A program made the position numbers and the translations under genes. Of a stretch of 14,187 nt of DNA, positions 1 through 6,391 are shown piece after piece. The stretch spans positions 1 through 14,187 of the forward strand of contig JBBRGG010000078.1 of NCBI GenBank assembly GCA_038240875.1, in the 5' to 3' direction. The DNA is from JBBRGG01 sp038240875. GTDB lineage: Bacteria; Planctomycetota; Phycisphaerae; Phycisphaerales; UBA1924. Positions within the stretch are counted from its first letter, which is position 1. The number at the start of each line of letters is the position of its first letter. Under the pieces are notes generated by a model, which saw nothing but the letters and a program-made list of their open reading frames with translations, searched no databases and was not told the origin of the DNA.

Positions 1-209
1 GCGTCCCCCAAGGCGTCGCGAGCCAGCCCGCCACCCTCACCATCTGCATCGCCGACGTCAACCAAGATGGCGGCATTACCGGCGACGACATCGCCGCATT
101 CTTCATCGACTACGAAGAAGGCAACCCTGCCGCCGACGTCAATCAAGATGGCGGCATCACCGGCGACGACATCGCCTTCTTCTTCACCCGCTTCGAAGAA
201 GGGTGCTAA
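1..209 (+). CDS. 3' end of secreted protein with dockerin-like (EF-hand type) C-terminal repeats
   Basis: Only the C-terminal 68 or so residues are in the window; the frame is open from base 3 to the TAA at 207-209. The visible part holds two near-identical copies of ADVNQDGGITGDDIA, about 27 residues apart, followed by FF and an acidic FEEG segment, and ends FEEGC. The DxNxDGxIxxxD spacing is that of a Ca-binding EF-hand/dockerin type I loop. Such paired loops end many secreted proteins of Phycisphaerae, where they are thought to bind calcium and hold proteins at the cell surface or to each other. The catalytic or adhesive part lies upstream, outside the window, so the enzyme type cannot be told. 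A family A palindromic repeat begins 1 base after the stop codon. Confidence 0.8.
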   Translation, partial: VPQGVASQPATLTICIADVNQDGGITGDDIAAFFIDYEEGNPAADVNQDGGITGDDIAFFFTRFEEGC

Positions 210-210
210 G

Positions 211-300
211 AGCCTCGCACAAAAATGAATAAGTAGAATGGGTAGACACAGGCGAGGACGCTTGTGCTGCGAGAAGAGAGCAGATATTTTGTTAGAGGCT
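211..300. repeat. Family A palindromic repeat, copy 1
   Basis: A 90-bp imperfect palindrome begins 1 base after the stop codon of the upstream gene. Outer arms are AGCCTC (211-216) and GAGGCT (295-300), then ACAAAA pairs with TTTTGT. An inner stem CACAGGCG (247-254) pairs with CGCTTGTG (259-266) around a 4-base loop, with one G-T pair. Copies 2 (608-706) and 3 (9019-9096, inverted) share the plan: CACA.AATG arm, purine-rich GAAGTAG spacer, CACAGG inner stem, GAGAAGA spacer, matching arm. Confidence 0.75.
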
Positions 301-330
301 ATAAATAAAACACCGCCTCGGCAGAGGCGG
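301..330 (-). terminator. Rho-independent terminator, minus strand
   Basis: CCGCCTC (313-319) and GAGGCGG (324-330) form a perfect 7-bp GC-rich stem with a 4-base loop. Read on the minus strand, the stem is followed by TGTTTTATTTAT (301-312), a U-rich tail. The nearest minus-strand gene is lexA, ending 430 bases upstream, so this may end the lexA transcript after it crosses the repeats, or a small RNA. Confidence 0.55.
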
Positions 331-461
331 ACGAGTTCATTTATATAAGCACACTCGCGCGTCCCTGCCGGGACACAGGTTTATTAGTCAGCCAAACCAG
401 TGGCTGCGCCACTGGCAACATTCGCCCGCTGCTTCGCAGCGAAACAAAAGAACAGACTTTT

Positions 462-510
462 CCTTGATATCTTTGCCTTGATGTCTTTGCCTTGATGTCT
501 TTGCCTTGGG
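462..510. repeat. 14-bp tandem repeat, 3.5 copies
   Basis: Units CCTTGATATCTTTG (462-475) and CCTTGATGTCTTTG (476-489, 490-503), then a partial CCTTGGG leading into family B copy 1. The unit length is not a multiple of three, in contrast to the 12- and 15-bp arrays inside genes in this window. Confidence 0.9.
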
Positions 511-538
511 TGGTCCGGCGGTCCCCGCCGGTTAGCTT
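503..538. repeat. Family B hairpin repeat, copy 1
   Basis: GCCTTGGGTGGT is followed by CCGGCGG (515-521), loop TCC and CCGCCGG (525-531), then GGTTAGCTT-like flank. Copy 2 at 9269-9303 has the same flanks and the same stem-7/loop-3 geometry, with the sixth stem pair changed from G-C to C-G. A diverged third copy is at 3179-3212. Confidence 0.75.
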
Positions 539-607
539 TGGCTTCTTCTTCGCTGAAGCAGCGCGCGAATGTTGCCAGACGCGAAGAGTCTGGTTCATGC
601 ACCTAAC

Positions 608-706
608 AGCCTCGCACAGAATGAAGAATTAGAAGAAGTAGACACAGGGGGACGCCTGTGCCACGAGAAGAAAGTAGTCATTCTGTGAAATTAAGCGAAG
701 AAGGCT
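608..706. repeat. Family A palindromic repeat, copy 2
   Basis: AGCCTC (608-613), then CACAGAATGA (615-624), which is perfectly complementary to TCATTCTGTG (678-687). Inner stem CACAGG (643-648) pairs with CCTGTG (655-660). The right end may extend to AAGGCT (701-706), matching the GAGGCT end of copy 1. It lies just past the lexA stop codon (762-764, minus strand), so it would fold in the 3' end of the lexA transcript. Confidence 0.75.
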
Positions 707-761
707 TTAGGCCATGGGCAGCAGACAGCCTTGCGATAAGGCGAGCGATTTTGGTCTGTAC

Positions 762-1382
762 TTAGCGACCGTAGCGGCGCACGACGCCTTTGACGATGCC
801 TTGCACTTGGCAGAACTTGACGCGGATAGGGTCGAAGGCGGGATTAGCTGGCTGAAGGCGAATGTGGTCGTCTTCCTTGAAGAAGGTTTTGAGCGTGGTC
901 GAGCCATCGGGCAAGAGCGCGACAACGCGGTCGCCATTCATCGCGACTTGGGTGCGTTCGATGAGGACGTAATCGCCATCGAGAATACCTTCGTCGCGCA
1001 TCGAGTCGCCTTCGACTTTGAGGGCAAAGGTCGAATCGCCTCGTGAAGGCGGCCCGGCGAGGATGTCGGCGAGGTCGATTTCATCTTGATCAGGGACGCG
1101 CTCGATTGGGTTGCCTGCGGCGATCTTGCCGACGAGCGGGAATCGCAGGGGCCGGCCCTCATCAGGCACGACGACGCCATCAGCGATCGACAAAGAGCGA
1201 GCCTTGTTGGGCTCGCGCATCAGTGCGCCCTTCTTGATCAGGGCTTCCACGTGCTCGAAGACCGTGACCTTGCTCACGCCGATCTGGTCCGCGAGCTCCT
1301 GCATCGTTGGGGAGTACCCCTTGCGGATTCGTGCGTCGCGTATGAGTTGAAGAATGCGAAGTTGCTTGGGAGTAAGATTCAT
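762..1382 (-). CDS. lexA: LexA SOS repressor (self-cleaving, S24 family)
   Basis: LexA represses DNA-damage (SOS) genes and cleaves itself when RecA filaments form on single-stranded DNA. The N-terminal winged helix-turn-helix starts NLTPKQLRILQLI and includes YSPTMQELADQIGVSKVTVFEHVEALIKK-type helices. Numbering from the first ATG (1388), the cleavage site is Ala91-Gly92 in KIAAGNP, the catalytic serine is Ser129 in GDSMRDEG and the general-base lysine is Lys167 in TTLKTFF; all are present, so the protein should be active. Length (about 206 residues) is normal. Two ATGs lie 6 bases apart (1388 and 1382); an AAGGA site (1392-1396) is 3 bases from the first but 9 from the second, so 1382 is the better start. 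No classic Gram-positive or E. coli LexA box stands next to the start; the nearest promoter candidate is upstream of the repeat-rich open frame, with an inverted repeat at 2857-2875. Confidence 0.95.
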   Translation of the reverse strand: MNLTPKQLRILQLIRDARIRKGYSPTMQELADQIGVSKVTVFEHVEALIKKGALMREPNKARSLSIADGVVVPDEGRPLRFPLVGKIAAGNPIERVPDQDEIDLADILAGPPSRGDSTFALKVEGDSMRDEGILDGDYVLIERTQVAMNGDRVVALLPDGSTTLKTFFKEDDHIRLQPANPAFDPIRVKFCQVQGIVKGVVRRYGR

Positions 1383-2610
1383 GGTCATTCATCCTTTCAA
1401 GATGCTGCGAATCCAGAGACGTTGAATCGAAAGACGCGTGATTGAGTGACGATTGGTCAAACGAACTTGAATCGAGATTTGTTTGCTTACATGACGAGTG
1501 TTCAAAGAAGGTGCGGCTAGCTGGCGCGTTAACCTGCGAGCCAGCCTGCGAGCCAGCCTTTGAGCCAGCCTGCGAGCCAGCCTTTGAGCCAGGCTGCGAG
1601 CCAGCCTGCGAGCCATTAGTAGATGCAGTTGAGGAACCTAGCTTGGAACGCGAGGCGTTGGTATTAATCGCCGACGCATCTCGCCCGAGCTTTGTGCCTC
1701 GCATGCCCACCAAATTCGTGCCAGCCAAATTCGTGCCAGCCAAACTCGTACCAAGCTGCCAGAGTGGTCCAGCAAGCGAGCTGGGGCGGATATCGGCGTG
1801 CGAAGCGTTTCGTCCACCCGAAGCGACAACACTCAAAGCTGAAGAGCCTTTGGCAAACGCAACGATACCTTGCAACCGCCAGCGCGAAAGCTCGAGGACG
1901 CGAGCTTGCCGATGCATAAGGCTTAATGCCGCGGCCCATTCGCCCACATGCACTCCTAATTGATTGCTGATTTCGCTGTGAACCAAGTTCGCCGTGTCGA
2001 TAGCGGTGTTCGCTTGGAACGGGCCGACGGCGCTTACGCGCACCAGGCGTGTGTGGGCGATAACCTTAAGAACATTTCCGGCCGAATTGCTCGCCACATT
2101 TCCAAGAATTTTTCCAGCCAATTTCCCATCTAATTTGCCAGCCGAATTGCCCACCGAATTTCCAGTAGCGATATGTGCAAATCTCGCCGAGACCATCGGC
2201 ACAAAGTCCTTGGCGTATTCCCCGCCAGGCCCTATCCGCAGCACAGGCTTGCTCTGCGTGCCAGCAACTTTGTGCGGCCGAATGGCGTCATCTTCGCAAT
2301 CGCGAACGCCACAGTCGTGAATACCACAATCGTAACTACCTTGAACACATGCGTAGATTTTGCGCACCAACCTGGCCAGCAAAGCAGAAACACCACCAAG
2401 CATGGCGGCGAAACTAACAATATTAGATAAGGCGGCCATTGCGAGAGGCGCTTGATTGAACTTAGCGGCGGCGGTCATGCCAGCGGTGCTAATCGCATGC
2501 GCGACTCGGCACGCATTAATCTCGCACGTATTGATTTGACGCGCGTTGGTATGCTGTGAGTCAATTTGTGAAAGGCGAACGTGCGAGAAGTTATGTGAAA
2601 GAGTGGACAT
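1180..2610 (-). CDS. Long low-complexity frame of tetra-/pentapeptide repeats, overlapping lexA (unknown function)
   Basis: I do not recognise this protein. The frame is open from a TTG at 2853 to the TGA at 1180; the first ATG (2610) has GAGG 5 bases upstream and gives 476 residues. The open stretch upstream of lexA (nearly 490 codons from the TTG) is far longer than chance predicts at about 50% GC. Numbered from the TTG, it contains: 5-residue periodicity with hydrophobic residues at 92, 97, 107, 112, 117; a possible membrane helix near 137-162; YDC/HDC/RDC pentads (174-186); eight 4-residue units such as GNSA and GKLA (231-262); SLAG/NLAG pentads (370-383); seven GSQA/GSKA units (414-441); and six pentads with Leu/Phe at 460, 465, 470, 475, 480, 485 (TNLDS, SSFDQ, SSLNH, ASFDS, TSLDS, QHLER), close to pentapeptide-repeat proteins. 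The last pentads use different codons for the same pattern. The last 69 codons overlap lexA in another frame, which is odd; a frameshift or a decayed gene is possible. Confidence 0.4.
   Translation of the reverse strand: MSTLSHNFSHVRLSQIDSQHTNARQINTCEINACRVAHAISTAGMTAAAKFNQAPLAMAALSNIVSFAAMLGGVSALLARLVRKIYACVQGSYDCGIHDCGVRDCEDDAIRPHKVAGTQSKPVLRIGPGGEYAKDFVPMVSARFAHIATGNSVGNSAGKLDGKLAGKILGNVASNSAGNVLKVIAHTRLVRVSAVGPFQANTAIDTANLVHSEISNQLGVHVGEWAAALSLMHRQARVLELSRWRLQGIVAFAKGSSALSVVASGGRNASHADIRPSSLAGPLWQLGTSLAGTNLAGTNLVGMRGTKLGRDASAINTNASRSKLGSSTASTNGSQAGSQPGSKAGSQAGSKAGSQAGSQVNAPASRTFFEHSSCKQTNLDSSSFDQSSLNHASFDSTSLDSQHLERMNDHESYSQATSHSSTHTRRTNPQGVLPNDAGARGPDRREQGHGLRARGSPDQEGRTDARAQQGSLFVDR
1531..1614. 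repeat. 12-bp tandem repeat, 7 units (GSQA/GSKA)
   Basis: Seven 12-bp units; plus-strand form is AGCCTGCGAGCC or AGCCTTTGAGCC, read on the minus strand as GSQA, GSQP, GSKA, GSQA, GSKA, GSQA, GSQV. The array length keeps the minus-strand frame intact. Confidence 0.9.
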
Positions 2611-2889
2611 GCGTGCCTCGCGAATCCAAGGGGTTTGTGAGCCTTTCGTGCTTGAAGTGGTGCAGCTGCACCAATTTGGGCCGAGTTGCTCACGCGCCTC
2701 ATCTGTCCTAGCCACCCGTCCTAATGCAGTCCAAAGTGGAAGGCCAAAGACCGGGTGGCGGTAGGTGTCCCTGATGGTTGCACGCCGCTCCGCGTGCTTC
2801 CAAGCTGTTGTTTTGTCACGCTTCCAGCGTGTCACACCCAAGACATCGAGCAAACGAAACTGACCCGATCAGTTTTCGCGCCTGATGTT
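2611..2889 (-). promoter_or_regulatory. Hairpin-rich 5' leader between promoter and first ATG
   Basis: From the predicted start of transcription (about 2889) to the ATG at 2610 the minus strand can form several stems: CACGCT/AGCGTG (2817-2822 with 2826-2831, loop 3), GCACGC/GCGTGC (2780-2785 with 2792-2797), GCCACCCG/CGGGTGGC (2711-2718 with 2752-2759) and the perfect 14-bp palindrome GGTGCAGCTGCACC (2659-2672). It matches no riboswitch I know. The frame is also open here from a TTG at 2853, so part may instead be coding. Confidence 0.35.
2857..2875. promoter_or_regulatory. Inverted repeat AAACTGA-N5-TCAGTTT, candidate operator
   Basis: A perfect 7-bp inverted repeat with a 5-base centre, placed about +15 to +33 from the predicted transcription start of the promoter at 2896-2924. 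Its symmetry and position suit a repressor site. LexA is encoded downstream on the same strand, so autoregulation is a possible reading, but it occurs only once in the window and its sequence is not a LexA motif I can name with confidence. Confidence 0.4.
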
Positions 2890-2895
2890 TGGTAC

Positions 2896-2924
2896 ACGAT
2901 AGCATACCAATTCCCCTACGTCAA
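2896..2924 (-). promoter_or_regulatory. Sigma70-type promoter, minus strand
   Basis: On the minus strand, TTGACG (2924-2919), a 17-base spacer and TATCGT (2901-2896), preceded by TGC, an extended -10. It points to the repeat-rich frame and lexA and is among the best promoter matches in the window. Confidence 0.6.
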
Positions 2925-3385
2925 GACAATTACGTGTAAGTATTTGGTTTCTTTGCGGGTTTAGTTACGCTGGCTTGGCTGTCGGCTTTGTTAAGTAGCC
3001 TTTACCCATATAGGGCATGTTAAAGCCGTTGATGCTTTACAAGAGACTTCTCAGATATCTTGGACCAGATGTTTGGTTAGCAAGGCGGTGCCGACTGTAC
3101 GTCATTGCTGCGATGTACACAACATTGTACGTAGCCGATCACGCAGCGATCAAAACGCTAGCTTTGCCTTTACCCTTTGGTGGTCCGGTCGTGCTGGTCG
3201 GATGGCTTTGCCTTCGTGCCTTTGTTTCTTGCCACCATAATTGCTTCAATCATGGTGCTGCCTTCCCGATTACTAACTTTCAATTCGCAACCATTCATAC
3301 CCTACCTCTTTGTATCCGTAATTCGCCCGATATTCTTTCAAAACTGTTGCATTACCGCAACATGTTGCGTACTTATGGCATGCCT
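2925..3385. other. Gap between divergent regions
   Basis: No gene is supported here. The frame of the FGE-like pseudogene stays open back to an ATG at 3017, but the extra 123 codons precede the signal peptide, carry no domain, and cover a diverged family B hairpin (3179-3212), so they are probably upstream non-coding sequence. Confidence 0.5.
3179..3212. repeat. Family B hairpin repeat, diverged copy 3
   Basis: TTTGGTGGT, then CCGGTCG (3185-3191), loop TGC and TGGTCGG (3195-3201), then GGCTTTGCC. The stem is again 7 bp with a 3-base loop if G-U pairs are allowed. Confidence 0.5.
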
Positions 3386-4496
3386 ATGCACACCAAGTTA
3401 TCTTCACAGACACAATTTCTTAGCCGAAATCTTCGCCACGCCATCGTGGCCGCCGCGTGCGTTGGGTTTGCCATGCTTTCTACATTAACCGCCCACGCTC
3501 AACCTTCCGGTGGGCCTTCTGGTGGGCCTTCTGGTGGGCCTTCTGGCGGGCCTTCTGGCGGGCCCTCTGGCACCCCCGACCCGTCCGGCATCGAGTTCGC
3601 CACGATCGGAGCCGTCGGCAACGCGCCCTGGCAAGGCAACGGCAGCGAAGGGGACCGCATGATCGGTCGCGGCAGCGTCGATTACACCTACAACATCGGC
3701 AAGTACGAAGTCACCACCGCGCAGTGGGTCGAGTTCTTTAACGCCGCCTACGACCGCCCCACGAGCGATCGGTTGCCACACTTGCTCGTGCCTCAGTTCT
3801 GGGGTGCGGCGGGTACCACGCCAACGACGCCAGGCGGGCAACGCTGGACCGTGCCCGCTGGAAACGCGATGCGGCCGGTGGGCGATATCTCGTGGCGCAT
3901 GGCGGCGATGTACTGCAATTGGCTGCACAACGACAAAAACACGGATCGTGCCGCATTTCTCAATGGGGCCTACGACGTGAGCACCTTTGGGTACCTTTAC
4001 GATCTCAACAAAGTGTACCTCGACGGCACGACCGGCGGCTGGTGGAAATACAACATCACGCAACTCGCAAATGGACCCCCCGGGGGTCAATGTCAATGCG
4101 ATAGGCTTTGCGGGTCCAAATCCGGGAGGACCACGAGCGCAAGCAAACGCCGCGTAGAACTAGTCTAATTTCCCAGGCTCAAACTCATTTACAGTGTCAC
4201 TTGGTGCGTACCTCAACGTCACAAGCCCGTGGGGCTTGTACGACATCGCAGGGGGGACAGGAGAATGGACGGAAGGAGCTAACTTACTGGGAACTGCTCG
4301 ATTTGCAGACGGAACGTATTGGGCTAGTGGATCAGAACCTGGAGACCAAATTAGCTGTGCCGGAGGCAGCTTCCCAAGTGCCTCTGCCCTGAACTATGGC
4401 TTTCGAATCGTCGCAGTAGTCCCATCGCCAGGAGTCGCCTCTCTGGTGTGTGGTGTGTTAATTCTCAACTCTAGAAAACGGAGAAGGACACACTGA
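3386..4496 (+). pseudogene. Secreted FGE/SUMF1-like protein with PEP-CTERM-like tail, broken by a frameshift and two TAG codons
   Basis: The start at 3386 (MHTKLSS) is chosen because it begins a signal peptide: basic start, hydrophobic AIVAAACVGFAML, cut after AHA. Next come six PSGG-type units, then an FGE/SUMF1-like fold: YTYNIGKYEVTTAQWVEF, RPVGDISWRMAAMYCNWLHN, DVSTFGYLYDL, TGGWWKY. After the C6G5 run at 4076-4086 the frame is wrong. Reading with one base fewer restores NAIGFAGPNPGG, then two ambers (about 4149 and 4155), then SNFPGS, VSPWGLYDIAGGTGEWTE-type sequence, GFRIVA and a tail with VPSPG, a hydrophobic run and RKRRR, typical of exosortase-sorted (PEP-CTERM-like) proteins. In this family the FGE catalytic cysteines are usually lost, so a structural or binding role is likelier than formylglycine formation. 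Three lesions argue for decay; an error in the GC run could explain only one. A paralogue lies at 5299-6159, convergent. Confidence 0.8.
3503..3574. repeat. 12-bp tandem repeat, 6 units (PSGG)
   Basis: Units CCTTCTGGTGGG or CCTTCTGGCGGG, the last degenerate, encoding PSGG repeats just after the signal peptide of the FGE-like pseudogene. Confidence 0.9.
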
Positions 4497-4497
4497 A

Positions 4498-4828
4498 ATG
4501 AGATTCGGAACAAAGCTCGTATTGGCACTCTGCTCTATTGCAACTGGCGCTACGGCGACACTTGCAAACAATATCGTGTACAGGTTTGATGGACAAACCG
4601 AGTAAATCGCAGTCGAGAATAATCAGGTCTACGCCGCTTACACAGACGTCACGATACATGTAGGCACCGTGGATGGGAATGTGCTGCTGTGGATCTATGA
4701 CCGCACGCGCGACGGCTTTCACGACCGATGACATTCGGGGAACGATCAACGTCGGTCAAGTCCTACGAATACAAGCTGGTTTCCGGCCACTAGTCGGCAT
4801 CGAAGTCTCTTCGAACTTCGATGAATAA
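4498..4828 (+). pseudogene. Remnant of a small secreted protein of unknown function
   Basis: ATG at 4498 lies 1 base after the TGA of the FGE-like pseudogene, with AAGGA 9 bases upstream, so the two were probably co-transcribed. It begins with a clear signal peptide (RFGTKLVLALCSIATG, then ATATLAN) and reads NIVYRFDGQTE before a TAA at about 4603. The same frame continues IAVENNQVYAAYTDVTIHV and LLWIYDRT to a TGA at 4729. One base-shift near 4708 opens TAFTTDDIRGTINVGQV and LRIQAGFRPLVGIEVSSNFDE, ending at TAA 4826-4828. So one nonsense codon and one frameshift break it. No domain is recognised. The end segment IEVSSNFDE recurs at 4913-4942. Confidence 0.6.
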
Positions 4829-4942
4829 AGACCAATCATGCCATGGCCACACCCAAAAAAACCAAGATATAAGCAAGCGGGCGGTAAGCTTAACTTCAGC
4901 AGTCCTGCGTGCAATCGAAGTATCTTCAAACTTCGATGAATA
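4799..4942. repeat. Direct repeat of a 28-30 bp segment encoding IEVSSNFDE
   Basis: Copies at 4799-4827 and 4914-4942 differ at few positions and both read IEVSSNFDE on the plus strand. Each copy is itself partly palindromic (TCGAAGT and ACTTCGA arms). After the second copy the frame continues YTTLLIAIRFNEAT and stops at about 5000, so the second copy looks like part of another decayed coding segment. Confidence 0.65.
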
Positions 4943-5226
4943 TACCACGTTACTAATCGCTATTCGCTTCAACGAAGCGACAGGTTGTAGACACGAGTAA
5001 GCGACGCGGATTGAGGGATGAGCGTCGCGCAACCCGTAGAGCCGTAACTGAATCAAACGTCGCCTCGGCAAGGGCGGAGGAAGTCTGCGACGCTCGCGTA
5101 AACAAATACAGCCCGAGCAGAAGCCCGAGCCGTGTAGGTGATGGTGTAAATAGTGAACGTGGATCAGGCGAGCGATAAGGCCGCGTCAGCGATCATGCTT
5201 ACCCGCCCGCTATATCAGTATTGTGA
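4829..5226. other. Decayed sequence between the two FGE-like genes
   Basis: Contains the second IEVSSNFDE copy and a short open segment after it, then an inverted repeat CGTCGC/GCGACG (5058-5063 with 5087-5092) enclosing CGCC/GGCG and CCTC/GAGG arms. A minus-strand open frame of 93 codons (4790-5071) crosses the repeats and shows no gene-like features. No intact gene is seen. Confidence 0.5.
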
Positions 5227-5298
5227 TCAGTTCCGCCGCCGTCGCCCGGCGAGCACGTCGCCTGTCGCCAGCAGTGCTATCGACGTTGGCCCAGGAAC
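5227..5298 (-). other. PEP-CTERM-like tail left outside the CDS by a TAG codon
   Basis: Directly after the TAG at 5299-5301, and in the same frame, the minus strand reads VPGPTSIALLATG, then DVLAG and RRRRN, before a TGA at 5227-5229. This has all three parts of a PEP-CTERM sorting signal: a VPxP motif, a hydrophobic helix and an arginine cluster. Its position straight after GFRVV is exactly where the tail sits in the paralogue (GFRIVAVVPSPG). Confidence 0.75.
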
Positions 5299-6159
5299 CT
5301 ATACTACACGAAACCCGAAGGAGTTGAAGTCGTTGGTCGCGGCGCTGGCGAAGCGAAAGTCGGCCCGCAGCGTGCTGCCGTTGCTGCTGAGCGACCCGCC
5401 TCGAAGGCCGCGGCCGGAACCCGAGATAATCGCCTCGGTCCATTCCCAATTGTTCCCGCCCATGTCAAAGGTGCTGTAGAAGTTCGCGGCGTACAAGCCC
5501 ACGGGCGTGGTGTTGCCGATCACGTTGGCATAATTCGCCTGCGCAGTCGTGATCGTGTTGCTAGCCGACGGGTACAACCAGTAGTTGTCGCTGTCGCCGC
5601 CCTGAATGGCGGGCTGGTGATATGCGGCCTTGTAGCACTCGTCCTCGCTGGTCACCGCCCACTGCCAGTTCGCGTTGCGGGTGGTGGCATTGCCCGAGAT
5701 GCCTTCGGCGGTCAGTGTGTACGCGCCGTCCTCGGTGGTGCTGTTGTTCTGTTGGCCGGTGGGCTGGCCGTTGTGCAGCCAGTTGGCGAAGCGCGTCGAA
5801 TCCCAAAACGAGACGGAGTTTACCGGGTAGTTGGCCCGCCCGCTGATGGTGGCGTAGGTGTACGAACCCGGCGTGCCCGAGCGGGTGATACCTCCGAACG
5901 GCCCGGCCATGCTCGTGCTGTACAAATCATTCGTGTCGGTCGCGGCCACGGCGGAGAGGAACGCGACGTATTGCCAGTTGGACACCTCGGTGTTGCCGAT
6001 GTTGTACGTGTACCCCACTGAGCCGTAGACGGTGGTCGGATCCGCCGCGTTGTCGAGGTTTTCGATGGCGACTGTGGGGATTTCGATCCGGGCTAAGGCC
6101 GACGATGCGGCAAACCCCATGACGGCCGCAAACGCGGCCACACTGCTGAACTGCTTCAA
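5299..6159 (-). CDS. Secreted FGE/SUMF1-like protein, PEP-CTERM tail removed by an in-frame TAG
   Basis: The family is the formylglycine-generating-enzyme fold (SUMF1/EgtB/PvdO). Planctomycete members are mostly secreted and of unknown role. I chose the TTG at 6159: GAGGAG lies about 11 bases upstream and the protein then starts MKQFSSVAAFAAVMGFAASS with ALA cleavage site, a complete signal peptide; the frame is open back to a TTG at 6210. Domain landmarks (286-residue numbering): YTYNIGNTEVSNWQY (about 51-64), NSVSFWDSTRFANWLHNG (114-131), DECYKAAY (173-180), NNWEWTE (236-242), LRGGS (252-256), GFRVV at the end. The two active-site cysteines of true FGE are missing; only one Cys is visible, so it is probably not an oxidase. 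It stops at TAG 5299-5301 immediately before a PEP-CTERM-like tail. The gene is divergent from nadA. Confidence 0.8.
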   Translation of the reverse strand: MKQFSSVAAFAAVMGFAASSALARIEIPTVAIENLDNAADPTTVYGSVGYTYNIGNTEVSNWQYVAFLSAVAATDTNDLYSTSMAGPFGGITRSGTPGSYTYATISGRANYPVNSVSFWDSTRFANWLHNGQPTGQQNNSTTEDGAYTLTAEGISGNATTRNANWQWAVTSEDECYKAAYHQPAIQGGDSDNYWLYPSASNTITTAQANYANVIGNTTPVGLYAANFYSTFDMGGNNWEWTEAIISGSGRGLRGGSLSSNGSTLRADFRFASAATNDFNSFGFRVV

Positions 6160-6234
6160 AGACAGGTCTTTCTCCTCAGGCCCGCCCCTGTCTCGGACAA
6201 ACCTTAACAAGGGCTCATCACACTACTACAACCC

Positions 6235-6261
6235 AATGTACTCGCTCCCCCCGCTTGTCAA
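6235..6261 (-). promoter_or_regulatory. Possible promoter of the FGE-like gene
   Basis: On the minus strand a perfect TTGACA (6261-6256) is followed after 15 bases by TACATT (6240-6235). The spacer is short and the -10 is 4 of 6, so this is tentative. It lies about 75 bases upstream of the chosen TTG start. Confidence 0.35.
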
Positions 6262-6391
6262 GAGGCATCTAAATGCTACGTTAGAGTTGTGCGACGTACG
6301 TTTAAGTTCGTGGCTATTTCGGCCTCTGCGTTTACGGCGGCCCTCCGTGTAAAGCTAAAGCCGCCTCCCCCTCCTGCTCCTATCATCATCC

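Larger units (their letters stand above)
331..607. other. Non-coding stretch with many small hairpins
   Basis: I see no convincing gene. It holds GTCCCtgccGGGAC (361-374), CCAGTGGctgcgCCACTGG, a GCTGCttcGCAGC hairpin near 430, the 14-bp tandem array at 462-510 and family B copy 1 at 503-538. Two overlapping minus-strand open frames of 72 and 85 codons cross it, but they run straight through hairpins and a tandem repeat whose unit is not a multiple of three, so they are probably not genes. Confidence 0.6.

Noticed and set aside
462..510. CRISPR-like array
   Set aside because: Units are contiguous without spacers; this and all other arrays here are plain tandem repeats.
341..602. Two overlapping minus-strand open frames (85 and 72 codons)
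   Set aside because: They cover hairpins, a 14-bp tandem array and family B copy 1; part of the same peptide (PDHPRQ) appears at 9270 only because the DNA repeat recurs.
1457..1470. TCAA-N6-TTGA near the lexA start as a LexA box
   Set aside because: Short, single, and inside the pentapeptide coding block; does not match a LexA motif I can name.
4076..4086. Programmed ribosomal frameshift at the C6G5 run
   Set aside because: Two further TAG codons follow in the restored frame, so frameshifting alone would not give a full protein.
3485..4096. 203-codon minus-strand open frame
   Set aside because: Antisense shadow of the FGE-like pseudogene, whose plus-strand frame has clear family motifs.
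4790..5071. 93-codon minus-strand open frame
   Set aside because: Crosses both copies of the direct repeat and shows no domain, start site or conservation sign; the plus-strand reading is better supported.
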